A DNA stretch of 64,000 nt from Methanocella conradii HZ254 (GTDB taxonomy: Archaea > Halobacteriota > Methanocellia > Methanocellales > Methanocellaceae). The translations under genes were made by a program, and so were the position numbers. Each line of letters starts with the position of its first letter. The first letter of the stretch is position 1. Positions 1-8,106 of this stretch are shown here, one piece after another. The notes below the pieces were generated by a model, which worked only from the letters and a program-made list of their open reading frames with translations, had not been told where the DNA came from and searched no databases. Where the stretch lies: positions 930,001 through 994,000 of the forward strand of contig NC_017034.1 of NCBI RefSeq assembly GCF_000251105.1, in the 5' to 3' direction.

Positions 1-882
1 CACCTCGGTCAGCGTTGAGAAGTACATGAATGCGCCGAAAACTGAGGCTACGCTGACCGAGAGCAGGCCGTTGCCGCCCAGGAAGGCCTGGATGAAGCTC
101 ACCGGTATCAGGTAAATTATGATGGCTCCAAAGAATACGCCCGCTATCAATAGGGGGAATATCTTTTTTATCAGGAGCCAGGTCTCGTTCATCCATGCCT
201 TGAGCTCATCTTTCGTATACCATTTGTACGATGTATATACTGTTATTAGCACGAGCGCGGCCAGCACGGGGCCTTTTATCATCCAGTCCAGCGCCCAGCC
301 TCCAAACATAAGTATGATGACGAGTAGAAGGAACGTGAGTGGCGTGCGGTACCTGTAGCCGCTCTCGCCCCCATCCTGCGACGTCACTATGAAGGGCGCG
401 GCTTTCAGTTTGCTCTTTTCCTCGCTCATGGACTTCTGGTAGAGGAGTGCCATGATGGCGCCTATCACGACGGAAAGCGCAATGGCACATACTGCCCTGG
501 CGAAGCCGATATCCAGCCCGAGCTTCTGTGCCGAGTAGACTATTGCCAGGATGTTGATGGCCGGGGCGGAGAAGAGGAACGCAGTGGCAGGCCCAATGCC
601 CGCGCCCCTCTTGTATATCCCGGTAAACAGCGGCAACACCGTGCAGCTACACACGGCCAGCAATACGCCGCTCACGGCCGCCACGCCATAGGACACGACC
701 TTATTGGCATCCGGCCCGAGGAATTTCAGGACCGATTCCTTCGAGAAGAGCGCCGCGATGGCGCCCGCCAGGAAGAACGCGGGCACGAGGCAGAAGAGCA
801 CGTGTAAAGATATATATTCTAAAACTGCCGATATGCCCACGTTTATCAGAGTTATGCCTAAACTGCTCAGGCTCTCGATCAT
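1..882 (-). CDS. ArsP/DUF318-type permease, C-terminus beyond window
   Basis: This is a polytopic inner-membrane permease of the PF03773 (DUF318) family, which includes the organoarsenical efflux permease ArsP. The 294 visible residues contain several hydrophobic helices and the family hallmark CSCTVLPL at about residues 78-85, followed by the conserved stretch SAPAINILA. A charged cytoplasmic loop near residues 140-165 separates the two halves of the transporter. The ATG at 882 is the first in frame, and a TATA-like element lies on its strand at about 914-921. A 20-bp palindrome (891-910) sits between that TATA box and the start codon, so repression by a DNA-binding protein is likely. The gene is divergent from an MtrA-like gene and close to an ACR3 exporter, which favours an arsenic or methylarsenic role. 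The family also has members of unknown substrate, so ArsP is an inference. Confidence 0.85.
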   Translation of the reverse strand, partial: MIESLSSLGITLINVGISAVLEYISLHVLFCLVPAFFLAGAIAALFSKESVLKFLGPDANKVVSYGVAAVSGVLLAVCSCTVLPLFTGIYKRGAGIGPATAFLFSAPAINILAIVYSAQKLGLDIGFARAVCAIALSVVIGAIMALLYQKSMSEEKSKLKAAPFIVTSQDGGESGYRYRTPLTFLLLVIILMFGGWALDWMIKGPVLAALVLITVYTSYKWYTKDELKAWMNETWLLIKKIFPLLIAGVFFGAIIIYLIPVSFIQAFLGGNGLLSVSVASVFGAFMYFSTLTEV

Positions 883-890
883 GACATCAC

Positions 891-910
891 ATTTCAAATG
901 TTATTGAAAT
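891..910. promoter_or_regulatory. Palindromic operator copy 1 (ATTTCAA-N6-TTGAAAT)
   Basis: This is a perfect 7+7 inverted repeat with a 6-bp spacer, lying 9 bp upstream of the permease start and downstream of its likely TATA box. Identical or near-identical boxes occur at 927-946 and 2846-2865. The architecture resembles ArsR/SmtB-family operators, but no ArsR gene is seen in the window. Confidence 0.75.
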
Positions 911-926
911 ATTATGTATATAAGCT

Positions 927-946
927 TTTTCAATGATGGTTGAAAT
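927..946. promoter_or_regulatory. Palindromic operator copy 2 (TTTCAA-N6-TTGAAA)
   Basis: This copy of the operator has a 6+6 core match with the same 6-bp spacer. It lies immediately upstream of the TATA-like element at about 955-962 that should serve the MtrA-like gene. The position over or next to the BRE fits repression of that promoter. Confidence 0.7.
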
Positions 947-977
947 GGAAAGCGATAAATATAGCCTTTAGATATTT

Positions 978-1565
978 ATGAGGGATATGATTCCAGTTGG
1001 GGATAAGATTATAAATGCATATAAGCTTGGCGATGCCTCGTCGCCAGTGGCGGTCGCCACCCTGGCAAGCGACTATGAAAAGTTCGACCTCCGGGGCTAC
1101 GCTATACTCGGAAGCTGCCAGACCGAGAACTTTGGGGTCCAGCTCGCCATCGCTAACATGCTGAAAAACCCGAACATACGCTACCTCATACTTTGCGGCA
1201 GGGAGAGCGAGCACCTCGTGGGCCATGCCTTCAAGATGCTCCACGAGAACGGCGTAGCGCAGTCCGGCCCATACAGGCGCATAATAGGATGCAGGAGCCC
1301 GCTGCCGTTCATCGACGAGATACCGCTATGGGCCGTCCACGAGTACCGGGAGAGAATTTCGTTGATCGACATGATCGGGGTTGAAGACGTGGCGCTCATC
1401 CAGGCAAGGATAGACTCGCTCATCTCCGAAGCTAAAGCCAGCCCCTGCCAGAGGGAGGCCATAGATATTGACATGCCCCCTATTGACTCCATGAGCTGGA
1501 GGAAATACTTTTACGTAGAAGAAAGCCGGCGCAAGAAGATGCTGGCTGGCGTGGACTGGAAATAG
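978..1565 (+). CDS. Orphan soluble MtrA-like corrinoid protein
   Basis: The 195-residue product resembles subunit A of tetrahydromethanopterin:coenzyme M methyltransferase, the subunit that carries the corrinoid. Family signatures are GSCQTENFG at about residues 45-53, NPNIRYLILCGRE at about 64-76, the His-containing EHLVG at 78-82, and LHENGV at 88-93. Canonical MtrA ends in a membrane helix. This protein has none and stands apart from mtrB-H, so it is probably a cytoplasmic paralogue. The ATG at 978 lies about 20 bp behind a TATA-like box (about 955-962), so the mRNA is probably leaderless. A second ATG at 987 is possible. The gene sits between an ArsP-like permease and an ACR3 exporter and carries the same operator as both. 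A role in methyl transfer to or from arsenic is inference only. Confidence 0.8.
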   Translation: MRDMIPVGDKIINAYKLGDASSPVAVATLASDYEKFDLRGYAILGSCQTENFGVQLAIANMLKNPNIRYLILCGRESEHLVGHAFKMLHENGVAQSGPYRRIIGCRSPLPFIDEIPLWAVHEYRERISLIDMIGVEDVALIQARIDSLISEAKASPCQREAIDIDMPPIDSMSWRKYFYVEESRRKKMLAGVDWK

Positions 1566-1672
1566 AATATTATTTGCCTGAGCCAAGCTCTCGCCTTATC
1601 ACTACCACAGGCTTCGATGTCATCCAGTTCTCGACGACACAAGCAATGCCTTCTCAAACATTCCCGGCCTCC

Positions 1673-2797
1673 TTATGGCCTGCCTCCAGGCCCGCTCACA
1701 ACTGGCATATAGCCAGGACGCCCGTCCGGGTGATACCACCGGAGGCTTATCCTGCGGGCGACATGGACGAGGGCCAGCATGACGGGCACCTCGATGAGGG
1801 GGCCAACGACGGCCGCAAACGCCTCGCCAGAGCCAATCGTGAATACCGCAACGGAGACCGCAATGGCCAGCTCGAAGTTGTTGCTCGCCGCGGTAAACGA
1901 GAGAGTCGTGGAGTCCGCATATCTGAACCCTAGCTTGTAGGACATGAAGAACGATATGGCGAACATCAGCACGAAGTACACGAGCAGCGGTATGGCGATC
2001 CGTAAAACGTCAAGGGGCAGCGCCACGATGTACTCGCCCTTCAGGGAGAACATGACTATTATGGTGAAGAGCAGGCCTACGAGCGCCGTGGGCCCCAGCT
2101 TCTTCATGAACACGTTATCGTACCAGTCCTTGCCCTTGAGCCTCAGGCCAGCCGCCCTCGTGATTATGCCGCCCAGGAACGGTATGCCCAGGTATATGAA
2201 CACGGCCTTGGCGACCTGCCAGATGGAGACGTTCACCACGACGCCAGCGGTGGCCCCGCCTATCCAGCCCGATAAGACGGTCACGAAGACGTATGCCAGG
2301 ACCGAGTAGAAGATGACCTGGAATATGGAGTTCAGGGCTACCAGCACGGCGCAGAGCTCGTTATCGCCGCCCGCAAGCTGGTTCCACACGAGCACCATGG
2401 CGATGCACCGTGCAAGCCCTATCATTATCAGCCCTATGCGGTACTCGGGCAGGTCGGGCAGGAGTAGCCAGGCGAGTGCGAACATGAGCACAGGGCCTAC
2501 GAGCCAGTTTTGGACAAGCGATAGCCCCAGCGCCCTTCCCTGCTGCCTCAACCTGGACAGCTCTTCGTACTTTACCGCCGCCAGGGGCGGGTACATCATC
2601 CAGATAAGGCCAATGGCGATGGGTAAAGACACTTCCTCGATGCGCACCGAGTCCAGTATCGGCACTATCTGCGGGTAAACGTTACCTAAGATAATCCCCG
2701 CGGCCATGGCCAGCAGTATCCATACAGTCAAATACTTGCTTATGAAGCCCAGGCCGCCCTTCGCGGCGCCACCCGTATTATTTGACGATACGCTCAT
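1673..2797 (-). CDS. arsB: ACR3-family arsenite efflux permease
   Basis: This 374-residue membrane protein matches the ACR3 branch of arsenite exporters (BASS superfamily). It has about ten hydrophobic helices, an opening cytoplasmic tail, and the conserved GLARCIAMVLVWN helix at about residues 127-139. The cysteine in that helix is the conserved one implicated in arsenite transport. The length is normal for archaeal and bacterial ACR3 proteins. The gene is divergent from a thioredoxin-reductase-like gene, and one copy of the 20-bp palindrome (2846-2865) lies in the intergenic space, pointing to arsenic-responsive control together with the genes at 1-1565. Some authors use the symbol acr3. 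Confidence 0.92.
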   Translation of the reverse strand: MSVSSNNTGGAAKGGLGFISKYLTVWILLAMAAGIILGNVYPQIVPILDSVRIEEVSLPIAIGLIWMMYPPLAAVKYEELSRLRQQGRALGLSLVQNWLVGPVLMFALAWLLLPDLPEYRIGLIMIGLARCIAMVLVWNQLAGGDNELCAVLVALNSIFQVIFYSVLAYVFVTVLSGWIGGATAGVVVNVSIWQVAKAVFIYLGIPFLGGIITRAAGLRLKGKDWYDNVFMKKLGPTALVGLLFTIIVMFSLKGEYIVALPLDVLRIAIPLLVYFVLMFAISFFMSYKLGFRYADSTTLSFTAASNNFELAIAVSVAVFTIGSGEAFAAVVGPLIEVPVMLALVHVARRISLRWYHPDGRPGYMPVVSGPGGRP

Positions 2798-2845
2798 CTA
2801 TCCACCCGGTATAAGATATCCATTCACTTCATAGGTAATAAAATT

Positions 2846-2865
2846 ATTTCAAATTGTGTTGAAAT
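2846..2865. promoter_or_regulatory. Palindromic operator copy 3 (ATTTCAA-N6-TTGAAAT)
   Basis: This perfect copy of the operator at 891-910 has the same half-sites and the same 6-bp spacer. It lies between the divergent ACR3 and thioredoxin-reductase-like genes and could control both. Confidence 0.75.
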
Positions 2866-2951
2866 TACTTATCTTCGCATTTCTTTTTTGAAAAAGTGTT
2901 AACGCAAAGGCTTTCGTAGATGACGATGAATATACCTCAGGAGAAATCTGG

Positions 2952-3866
2952 ATGGCCGATATTTACGACGTGGCCATAATCGGCGCAGGCCCCGCGGGCC
3001 TGACCGCCGCAATATACTGCGGCAGGTCGGGCCTATCAACCATAGTCTTCGGGAACATTTACGACTCCCAGATAGCGAAGGCGGGGGATATAAGGAACTA
3101 CCCGGGGATAGAGTCAATCCAGGGCGTGGACCTGATAGAAAAGTTCCAGAGCCAGGCGGAGCGCTATGGCATAAAAATCGTGACGTCTAATGTGACAAGG
3201 GCAATACCAGGCGAGGTTTTCACGCTATACTCGGACGTGGACGAGTATAAGTGCAGGAGCGTCATTGTCGCCACCGGCTCAAAGCACAGGGAACTCAACA
3301 TACCCGGTGAGAAAGATTTTGTCTATAAGGGGGTTTCCTATTGCTCCATTTGCGATGGCAACCTCTATAGGGGCAAGCCTGTGGCCATGGTGGGGAGCGG
3401 AGACCTTGCCGCGAAGGCCGCCCTATACCTGGCAGGCCTGTGCAAAGAGGTACTGGTGTTGACGGAAAAGCACGACATGGACAGCCCCATGTACATCGAG
3501 CAGGTAAGGTCTACGGGTAATATTCGGGTCATTGGCGATGCGAGGGTGCTTGCCATCGAGGGCAGGGAGTACGTCGAGCGCATAAAGTTCCAGGCCAACG
3601 AAGGGCCGGTTGAGACGGCGAATGTGGAAGCGGTTTTCATCGAGGGCGGCATACCTAACACGCTGCTCGCGCAAGAACTGGGCCTGAAGCTTGACGATAA
3701 GGGCAACATCGAGGTGAGCCGCCCCGACCAGTCCACGAACGTTGAGGGCGTGTTCGCTGCAGGAGACGTCACGAGCGGCATACACCAGGTATCAAAAGCG
3801 GTTGGCGAGGGCGCGAGCGCGGCGATGAGCGCCATCATGTACGTTAAGAAAAAGGCTAAAAAATAA
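2952..3866 (+). CDS. trxB: Thioredoxin-reductase-like flavoprotein
   Basis: The 304-residue protein has the FAD-binding GAGPAG motif at about residues 11-16, the redox-active pair in YCSICDG (Cys-x-x-Cys at about 133-136), a second nucleotide fold beginning GSGDLAAKAALYL at about 148, and the C-terminal FAD contact GVFAAGDVT near 266-274. Length and order match low-molecular-weight thioredoxin reductases. The HRR-type arginine motif that normally binds the NADPH 2'-phosphate is missing: after the second fold the sequence is LTEKHDMD. It may therefore use another electron donor, as the F420-dependent enzyme of Methanocaldococcus does. An AGGAG ribosome binding site precedes the ATG. Its divergent position next to the ACR3 exporter and an operator suggests a redox role in arsenic handling. 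Confidence 0.88.
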   Translation: MADIYDVAIIGAGPAGLTAAIYCGRSGLSTIVFGNIYDSQIAKAGDIRNYPGIESIQGVDLIEKFQSQAERYGIKIVTSNVTRAIPGEVFTLYSDVDEYKCRSVIVATGSKHRELNIPGEKDFVYKGVSYCSICDGNLYRGKPVAMVGSGDLAAKAALYLAGLCKEVLVLTEKHDMDSPMYIEQVRSTGNIRVIGDARVLAIEGREYVERIKFQANEGPVETANVEAVFIEGGIPNTLLAQELGLKLDDKGNIEVSRPDQSTNVEGVFAAGDVTSGIHQVSKAVGEGASAAMSAIMYVKKKAKK

Positions 3867-4186
3867 ACCTCTGCCATTAGCCTGCTAAGGCATCAAAATT
3901 TTTGGTTTTATCATTGGCCGCCTCACTTCCAGTCTACCGGCACCGCTTGCCGCCACCTTCCACAACCTCGGTGCCCTTCTCCGGCCTCATGCACTTGAAC
4001 TCGCCATATACTAAATCGTAGTTGTTTAATCAGAGGTTCAAACAGTAGCTTGAGCGATCCCGGGGCTGGAAGCGCGGTTGAAGACTAACACTTGTCATAT
4101 GAACTTCGCGGGCTTCGACGTCAGGATAATATAAATTATCGCAGGGCCAAACTTATTTAGGCGCGCCCCGTCATTTTAACGTTAAT
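3867..4186. other. Intergenic stretch without a supported gene
   Basis: About 320 bp lie between trxB and a small plus-strand gene. A short minus-strand reading (about 3934-4029) has a GEFKCMRPEKG-like start and two cysteines, but it has no start codon and is preceded by a stop. It could be a decayed zinc-ribbon remnant. TATA-like A/T runs near 4128-4160 probably belong to the next gene. Nothing else is seen. Confidence 0.4.
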
Positions 4187-4510
4187 ATGTCGCGAGAGCT
4201 GAGCGAATACGACTGGCAGATCTTCAGAAAATTGTGCCCGGAGCTGCCCGAAGGCAGCAGGTATAGGTCCATTTTGCCCCCTCTATCCAGGTTCTATTCG
4301 AAGTCTAAGGAGGATTTCGTGCAGCGGGTCGAGCGGCTGACTGATGAAGAGCTTGATTATCTGGTGGGCCTCGTGGAGAACGGCGAAGAGTGCTTGAGCT
4401 GTATCGTGCCAGAGTATAAGGAAGCGTTCGTGGAGATGGTGGAGCGTAGGTCCCCGAAACGGGCTGAGAAGTTCAGGAAGCTTATCGACTTTTTGGAGAC
4501 GCCAAGCTAG
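4187..4510 (+). CDS. Small acidic/basic helical protein of unknown function
   Basis: I do not recognise the family. The 107-residue product is highly charged and predicted to be helical. It has two cysteines close together (ECLSC at about residues 68-72), no signal peptide and no membrane segment. The start ATG follows an AT-rich tract directly with no Shine-Dalgarno motif, as in a leaderless transcript. Its end overlaps the end of the convergent tfuA gene by about 29 bp. Codon use resembles neighbouring genes, which supports it being real. Confidence 0.65.
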   Translation: MSRELSEYDWQIFRKLCPELPEGSRYRSILPPLSRFYSKSKEDFVQRVERLTDEELDYLVGLVENGEECLSCIVPEYKEAFVEMVERRSPKRAEKFRKLIDFLETPS

Positions 4511-5153
4511 ATAATTCTTTGATCTTTTTGAGCGTAGCTATGGCATCCTCGGCTTTCAGGCTCAACGGCTTTTCCTCTATGTACCTTGATAGAGCGTCAG
4601 CCTTTTTTGCGCTCAATATGTTTTTTTTCACGGCGAGCTTCAGGATGGCGGGGTAGACCCTATCCGGGTAGTACATGCCCGCCACCATGGAGATGAGAGC
4701 GCTCTTCTCCTCGCCCGTGATGACCCTGTCGAGTTCTGCGGCTTTAAGCTGGTAGCGAACGTTCACAAGGGGCTCGGAAATCTGCTCTCCTGTTAAGGGG
4801 TTATATGTAACCGCCACCTCGTCATCGGCCACGAGCCTGCCCGAACGGTAGCACTCATAGATACGGCCCACTCCAATCATTCCAAAAACGTCAAGCTCAG
4901 AGGCCCGCAGGGCGCCCATGCTTGAGCCTCCCACCACGACGACGCCCTTCTTCATGACGGCAATGATCTCCTTGTGCCCGACCGGCGAATCGCTATAAAA
5001 AGCGCCGTCAATTATGCCGATGATGCCGGCACCATCCTCAAGGGCTTTTTTCAGGTCGCCCCTGCGCACGGGCGGACGGTAATCAGCATCCAGGATAGCC
5101 CTGGCCTTATCAATGGAAAGGCTGGGGCCCAGATAGACGATAACCTTAGTCAT
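4482..5153 (-). CDS. tfuA: TfuA-like partner of YcaO
   Basis: The 223-residue cytoplasmic protein matches the TfuA core domain (PF07812): an N-terminal VYLGPSLS motif, then IIDGAFY at about residues 47-53 and the conserved VVVGGSSMGALRASEL segment at about 72-87. In methanogens TfuA works with YcaO in converting a glycine of the McrA subunit of methyl-coenzyme M reductase into thioglycine, probably by delivering sulfur. Its ATG overlaps the ycaO stop codon by 4 bp, so the two genes are translationally coupled in one operon. That adjacency strongly supports the assignment. Confidence 0.92.
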   Translation of the reverse strand: MTKVIVYLGPSLSIDKARAILDADYRPPVRRGDLKKALEDGAGIIGIIDGAFYSDSPVGHKEIIAVMKKGVVVVGGSSMGALRASELDVFGMIGVGRIYECYRSGRLVADDEVAVTYNPLTGEQISEPLVNVRYQLKAAELDRVITGEEKSALISMVAGMYYPDRVYPAILKLAVKKNILSAKKADALSRYIEEKPLSLKAEDAIATLKKIKELSSLASPKSR

Positions 5154-6355
5154 CTTTGCGTAGGCCTTTTACAGCGGGAGCCTATCCGCTCACGGTCGAT
5201 GGCGTACATCTCCAATCCGGGCACGGTGACGCGCACAACTGGTATTCCCAGGTTATCCCGCGTAAGGTCCGTAACCACGACGGCGTCAACGATGCCCTTG
5301 AGCATCTTTATCGCCTTCTCGATATCCCCTTTATGGGAGTCGGTGGAAAGGTCGGGCAACTCCTCAAGCCTGACCTTCTCCTTGCCATCGGCGTACCAGT
5401 GCCCGTTGAGCCGCTTCATGCGCTCATACCCTATCCTCCGCACCACCCTCTCGCGGTCAGTGTCCTCCCTTGCCCCCTGAATCTGCGTTGCACGGCTCTG
5501 CGCAACCTCAGTCAAAGCCCTTAAAACGGCAATCCGAGCGTCCAGGTGCGTGCCCACGCCCATGACCAGCAGCGATGGGTCCATAAGCTCCTTATCGTCG
5601 GTGGCAGCGAGAACTGTAGGAATGCCCGAGTCCGTGGGCAGGTACCACAGCTTGACCTCTACGTTTGCCTTCACAAACTTATCGTAGAGCTCGAAGGCGA
5701 GGCCATCCTTCTCAGCGATGACGATCTCCCTGCCCGTCTCCCTGGTGGCCTCAGCGACTGAAAGCGCGTCCCTCTCGACGACCTCCATCAGCCCATGGAA
5801 TATGGCCTCCTCAAGGGTGTTCCCGGAGGCAAGGCCATTGGTATTACTCCTAAACAGCCTAAACGGTGCAAGGTAAGGGTGAAACACGGCATTACACGGC
5901 AGCAGCACCTCCTTCTTATGCATCAGGTCAAAGCCGTCAATCCAGTCAAGCTTGACGTTTGGCAGCAGGATCCCCGGCAATATCAGGCTTTGGGGGTTTA
6001 TCGCCGTCCTTCCATTCGAGACCTCGCTATAGGTGCCTATTACAACCCTTTTCTTATCGGCATTATGGAACTCGGATGAATACCTCTCCACGGCCTCCAT
6101 CATGACCGATACCTTCGCCTCTACGGGCGTGGCCCCCTTGCCCGCGTAGACCGATATGGCGCCTTTCGCTGATGATGGGCGTATGGCGGAGTACACGGGT
6201 ATGCCAATCCTGTCAAGGCCGGAAATCTCTGCCACCCTTGTCACGCCGATGTCGGGCAATACCTTTTCGACCCTCTTCAAGGTCTCCTCAGGGGGGACCA
6301 CACGGTGGGTATCCTTTGTGTAGCCCTTTGGGGTCCTCTTAAGCGTTATTTTCAT
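5150..6355 (-). CDS. ycaO: YcaO-type thioamidation enzyme (McrA thioglycine)
   Basis: The product is an ATP-dependent YcaO cyclodehydratase-fold enzyme, here the methanogen clade (methanogenesis marker protein 1) that activates the McrA backbone amide for thioglycine formation. Typical features are a conserved acidic EAKVSVMMEAVERYS helix, the TNGLASGNTLEEAIFHGLMEVVERDA block, and a later LRALTEVAQSRATQIQG helix. All carry the ATP/Mg-binding acidic residues of the family. I place the start at the ATG at 6355 because a strong GGTGATG ribosome binding site lies just upstream. An in-frame upstream ATG at 6385 would add ten residues. The gene is followed by tfuA with a 4-bp overlap. Confidence 0.92.
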   Translation of the reverse strand: MKITLKRTPKGYTKDTHRVVPPEETLKRVEKVLPDIGVTRVAEISGLDRIGIPVYSAIRPSSAKGAISVYAGKGATPVEAKVSVMMEAVERYSSEFHNADKKRVVIGTYSEVSNGRTAINPQSLILPGILLPNVKLDWIDGFDLMHKKEVLLPCNAVFHPYLAPFRLFRSNTNGLASGNTLEEAIFHGLMEVVERDALSVAEATRETGREIVIAEKDGLAFELYDKFVKANVEVKLWYLPTDSGIPTVLAATDDKELMDPSLLVMGVGTHLDARIAVLRALTEVAQSRATQIQGAREDTDRERVVRRIGYERMKRLNGHWYADGKEKVRLEELPDLSTDSHKGDIEKAIKMLKGIVDAVVVTDLTRDNLGIPVVRVTVPGLEMYAIDRERIGSRCKRPTQR

Positions 6356-6482
6356 CTCATCACCATCGCCGCCGCTCGAATACACTATGAGGCTGAACCG
6401 TATTTAAGCTGTCGCAGGCTAAATATTTTCACGGCGCTCGTGCGATAAGCATTTGATATTTGCGGTAAATCCATTACTAGTT

Positions 6483-7253
6483 ATGCCTACGTATTCGCAC
6501 TCCAGGCTATCGGCTTATGAGGCCTGCCCATTGAAGTACAGGTACGCCTACGTAGACCGCCTTGAGCCGGAGAGGCTGCCGGAGAACGTCGAGGCATTCA
6601 TGGGAAAGAGGGTACATGAGGCCCTCCACAAGCTATACTCGGACCTCATGCGCTCCAGGCGAGACACGCTCGACGATGTACTGGCATACTATGATGAGGC
6701 GTGGGACAGACAATGGAGCGACGGCGTGGAGGTGGTCAGGAAGGGGACCACGCTTGAGGAGTATCGAGAGCAAGGGAGGCGCTGCCTGAGAGACTACTTT
6801 AGCCGCTACGCGCCCTTCGATGGCGATAAGACGCTCGGGCTGGAGATGAAGCTCTTCATCAGGATCGACGGCTACAGGCTCATAGGATACGTTGACCGAA
6901 TTGCAATAAAAAACGGGCGACTTGAGATACACGACTATAAGACATCAAGGAGCGTGCCATCCCAGAGCTTTTTTGAAGAGGACCGGCAGCTAGCCCTTTA
7001 CCAGATAGGGGTCAGGGATATTTGGAGGGAAGCCGGGCACGTCGACCTGGTCTGGCATTACCTCATACAAGGCCTGGAGGTCAGGTCTGCCAGGACGCCT
7101 GAAAAGCTGGAAGAGCTCAAGTCTTCTATCGCTGCCCTCATCCGCAGGATAGAGAGGGCGGAGAGAGAATACGACTTCCCCGCGGTGGTGGGCGGCCTCT
7201 GCGCATGGTGCGAGTATCGATATTTATGCCCATTTTGCGGGCGCCAGGATTGA
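6483..7253 (+). CDS. PD-(D/E)XK nuclease, Cas4/RecB-like with Fe-S cysteines
   Basis: The protein of about 256 residues starts with SHSRLSAYEACPLKYRYAY, the N-terminal box of the Cas4/AddB-like PD-(D/E)XK family. It has the catalytic core (GYVDRI, then EIHDYKTS, giving the D...D-x-K pattern) in the middle, and the C-terminal cysteines CAWCEYRYLCPFC. The lone N-terminal Cys plus three of the C-terminal ones could bind a [4Fe-4S] cluster. No CRISPR array or cas genes are present, so a role in DNA repair or recombination is more likely than spacer acquisition. The ATG at 6483 begins at the conserved box. A TTG at 6453 would add ten residues. Confidence 0.85.
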   Translation: MPTYSHSRLSAYEACPLKYRYAYVDRLEPERLPENVEAFMGKRVHEALHKLYSDLMRSRRDTLDDVLAYYDEAWDRQWSDGVEVVRKGTTLEEYREQGRRCLRDYFSRYAPFDGDKTLGLEMKLFIRIDGYRLIGYVDRIAIKNGRLEIHDYKTSRSVPSQSFFEEDRQLALYQIGVRDIWREAGHVDLVWHYLIQGLEVRSARTPEKLEELKSSIAALIRRIERAEREYDFPAVVGGLCAWCEYRYLCPFCGRQD

Positions 7254-7255
7254 AT

Positions 7256-8104
7256 ATGATGGAGCACACAAATACTATGATGGTTATGATGGACCCCGTG
7301 CTAGAGCATAAGCTGTTAGGCCTCAGGCGCATATTACAGGACATGAGAAGCATTCTTGTGGCGTTCTCGGGCGGCGTGGACTCGACGTTCTTGCTAAAGT
7401 GCGCGGTGGACACCCTGGGGGTAGAGAGAGTGGCAGCGGCGACGGCGGTGTCCGAGACGATGCCACCGGGGGACCTGGACGCGGCCATGTCCATAGCGAA
7501 AGGCCTGGGCGTCAGGCACATCGTCTTCACCTCTCCAGAAATTGAGAACGCGGAATTCGTCGCAAACACGCCCGAGCGGTGCTACATATGCAAGAAAGGG
7601 CGATACGCCAGGCTTTTAGAGCTCAAGGAAAAGCTGGGCCTGGACTACATAGCGGACGGCTCTAACAAGGATGATGAGGCCGACTATCGTCCTGGCGAGA
7701 AAGCCATCAGGGAACTTGGAATCCGCTGCCCGCTCAGGGAGGCGGGGCTGTTCAAGGCGGAGATAAGGGAGCTATCCAGAGAGATGGGCCTGCCGACGTG
7801 GGACAGCCCATCAAGCGCATGCCTGGCCACGAGGCTGCCCTATGGCGAGCACATTACCAAAGATAAGCTAAGGATGGTCAGGGACGCCGAGGCGGCGCTA
7901 CATTGCTTTGGCTTCACCCAGCTAAGGGTGAGGCACCATGGCGACCTGGCCCGCATAGAGGTGCCCGAGACTGAGATGGCCGACGTATTAAAATACAGGG
8001 CGGACGTAGTGGAACGAGTAAAAAAGGCGGGGTTCACCTTCGTCGCCCTCGACCTCGAGGGGTTCAGGAGCGGCAGCATGAACGAGGCCTTGAGAGGGCG
8101 CTAG
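7256..8104 (+). CDS. larE: LarE-like ATP-dependent sulfur transferase
   Basis: This PP-loop ATP pyrophosphatase family protein has the SGGVDST motif at about residues 38-44 and, near its middle, SPSSACLATRLPYG. In that stretch the cysteine corresponds to the one LarE sacrifices when it thiolates the nicotinic-acid-derived precursor of the nickel-pincer nucleotide. An extra pair in ERCYICKKG (CxxC) may bind metal or sulfur. The ATG at 7256 follows the upstream stop codon by 2 bp. Downstream in-frame ATGs, for example 7289, would fit the usual family N-terminus (a helix just before the PP-loop strand) better. larC follows after 2 bp, so both genes form an operon for the same cofactor pathway. 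Confidence 0.88.
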   Translation: MMEHTNTMMVMMDPVLEHKLLGLRRILQDMRSILVAFSGGVDSTFLLKCAVDTLGVERVAAATAVSETMPPGDLDAAMSIAKGLGVRHIVFTSPEIENAEFVANTPERCYICKKGRYARLLELKEKLGLDYIADGSNKDDEADYRPGEKAIRELGIRCPLREAGLFKAEIRELSREMGLPTWDSPSSACLATRLPYGEHITKDKLRMVRDAEAALHCFGFTQLRVRHHGDLARIEVPETEMADVLKYRADVVERVKKAGFTFVALDLEGFRSGSMNEALRGR

Positions 8105-8106
8105 GC

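Noticed and set aside
3934..4029. Short minus-strand reading with GEFKCMRPEKG-like start and two cysteines, possible zinc-ribbon gene
   Set aside because: No start codon, a stop lies directly upstream, and it covers only about 31 residues. At best a decayed remnant.
6483..7253. Cas4-like nuclease as evidence of a CRISPR-Cas locus
   Set aside because: No array, cas1, cas2 or effector genes are in the window, so the protein is better seen as a stand-alone PD-(D/E)XK nuclease.
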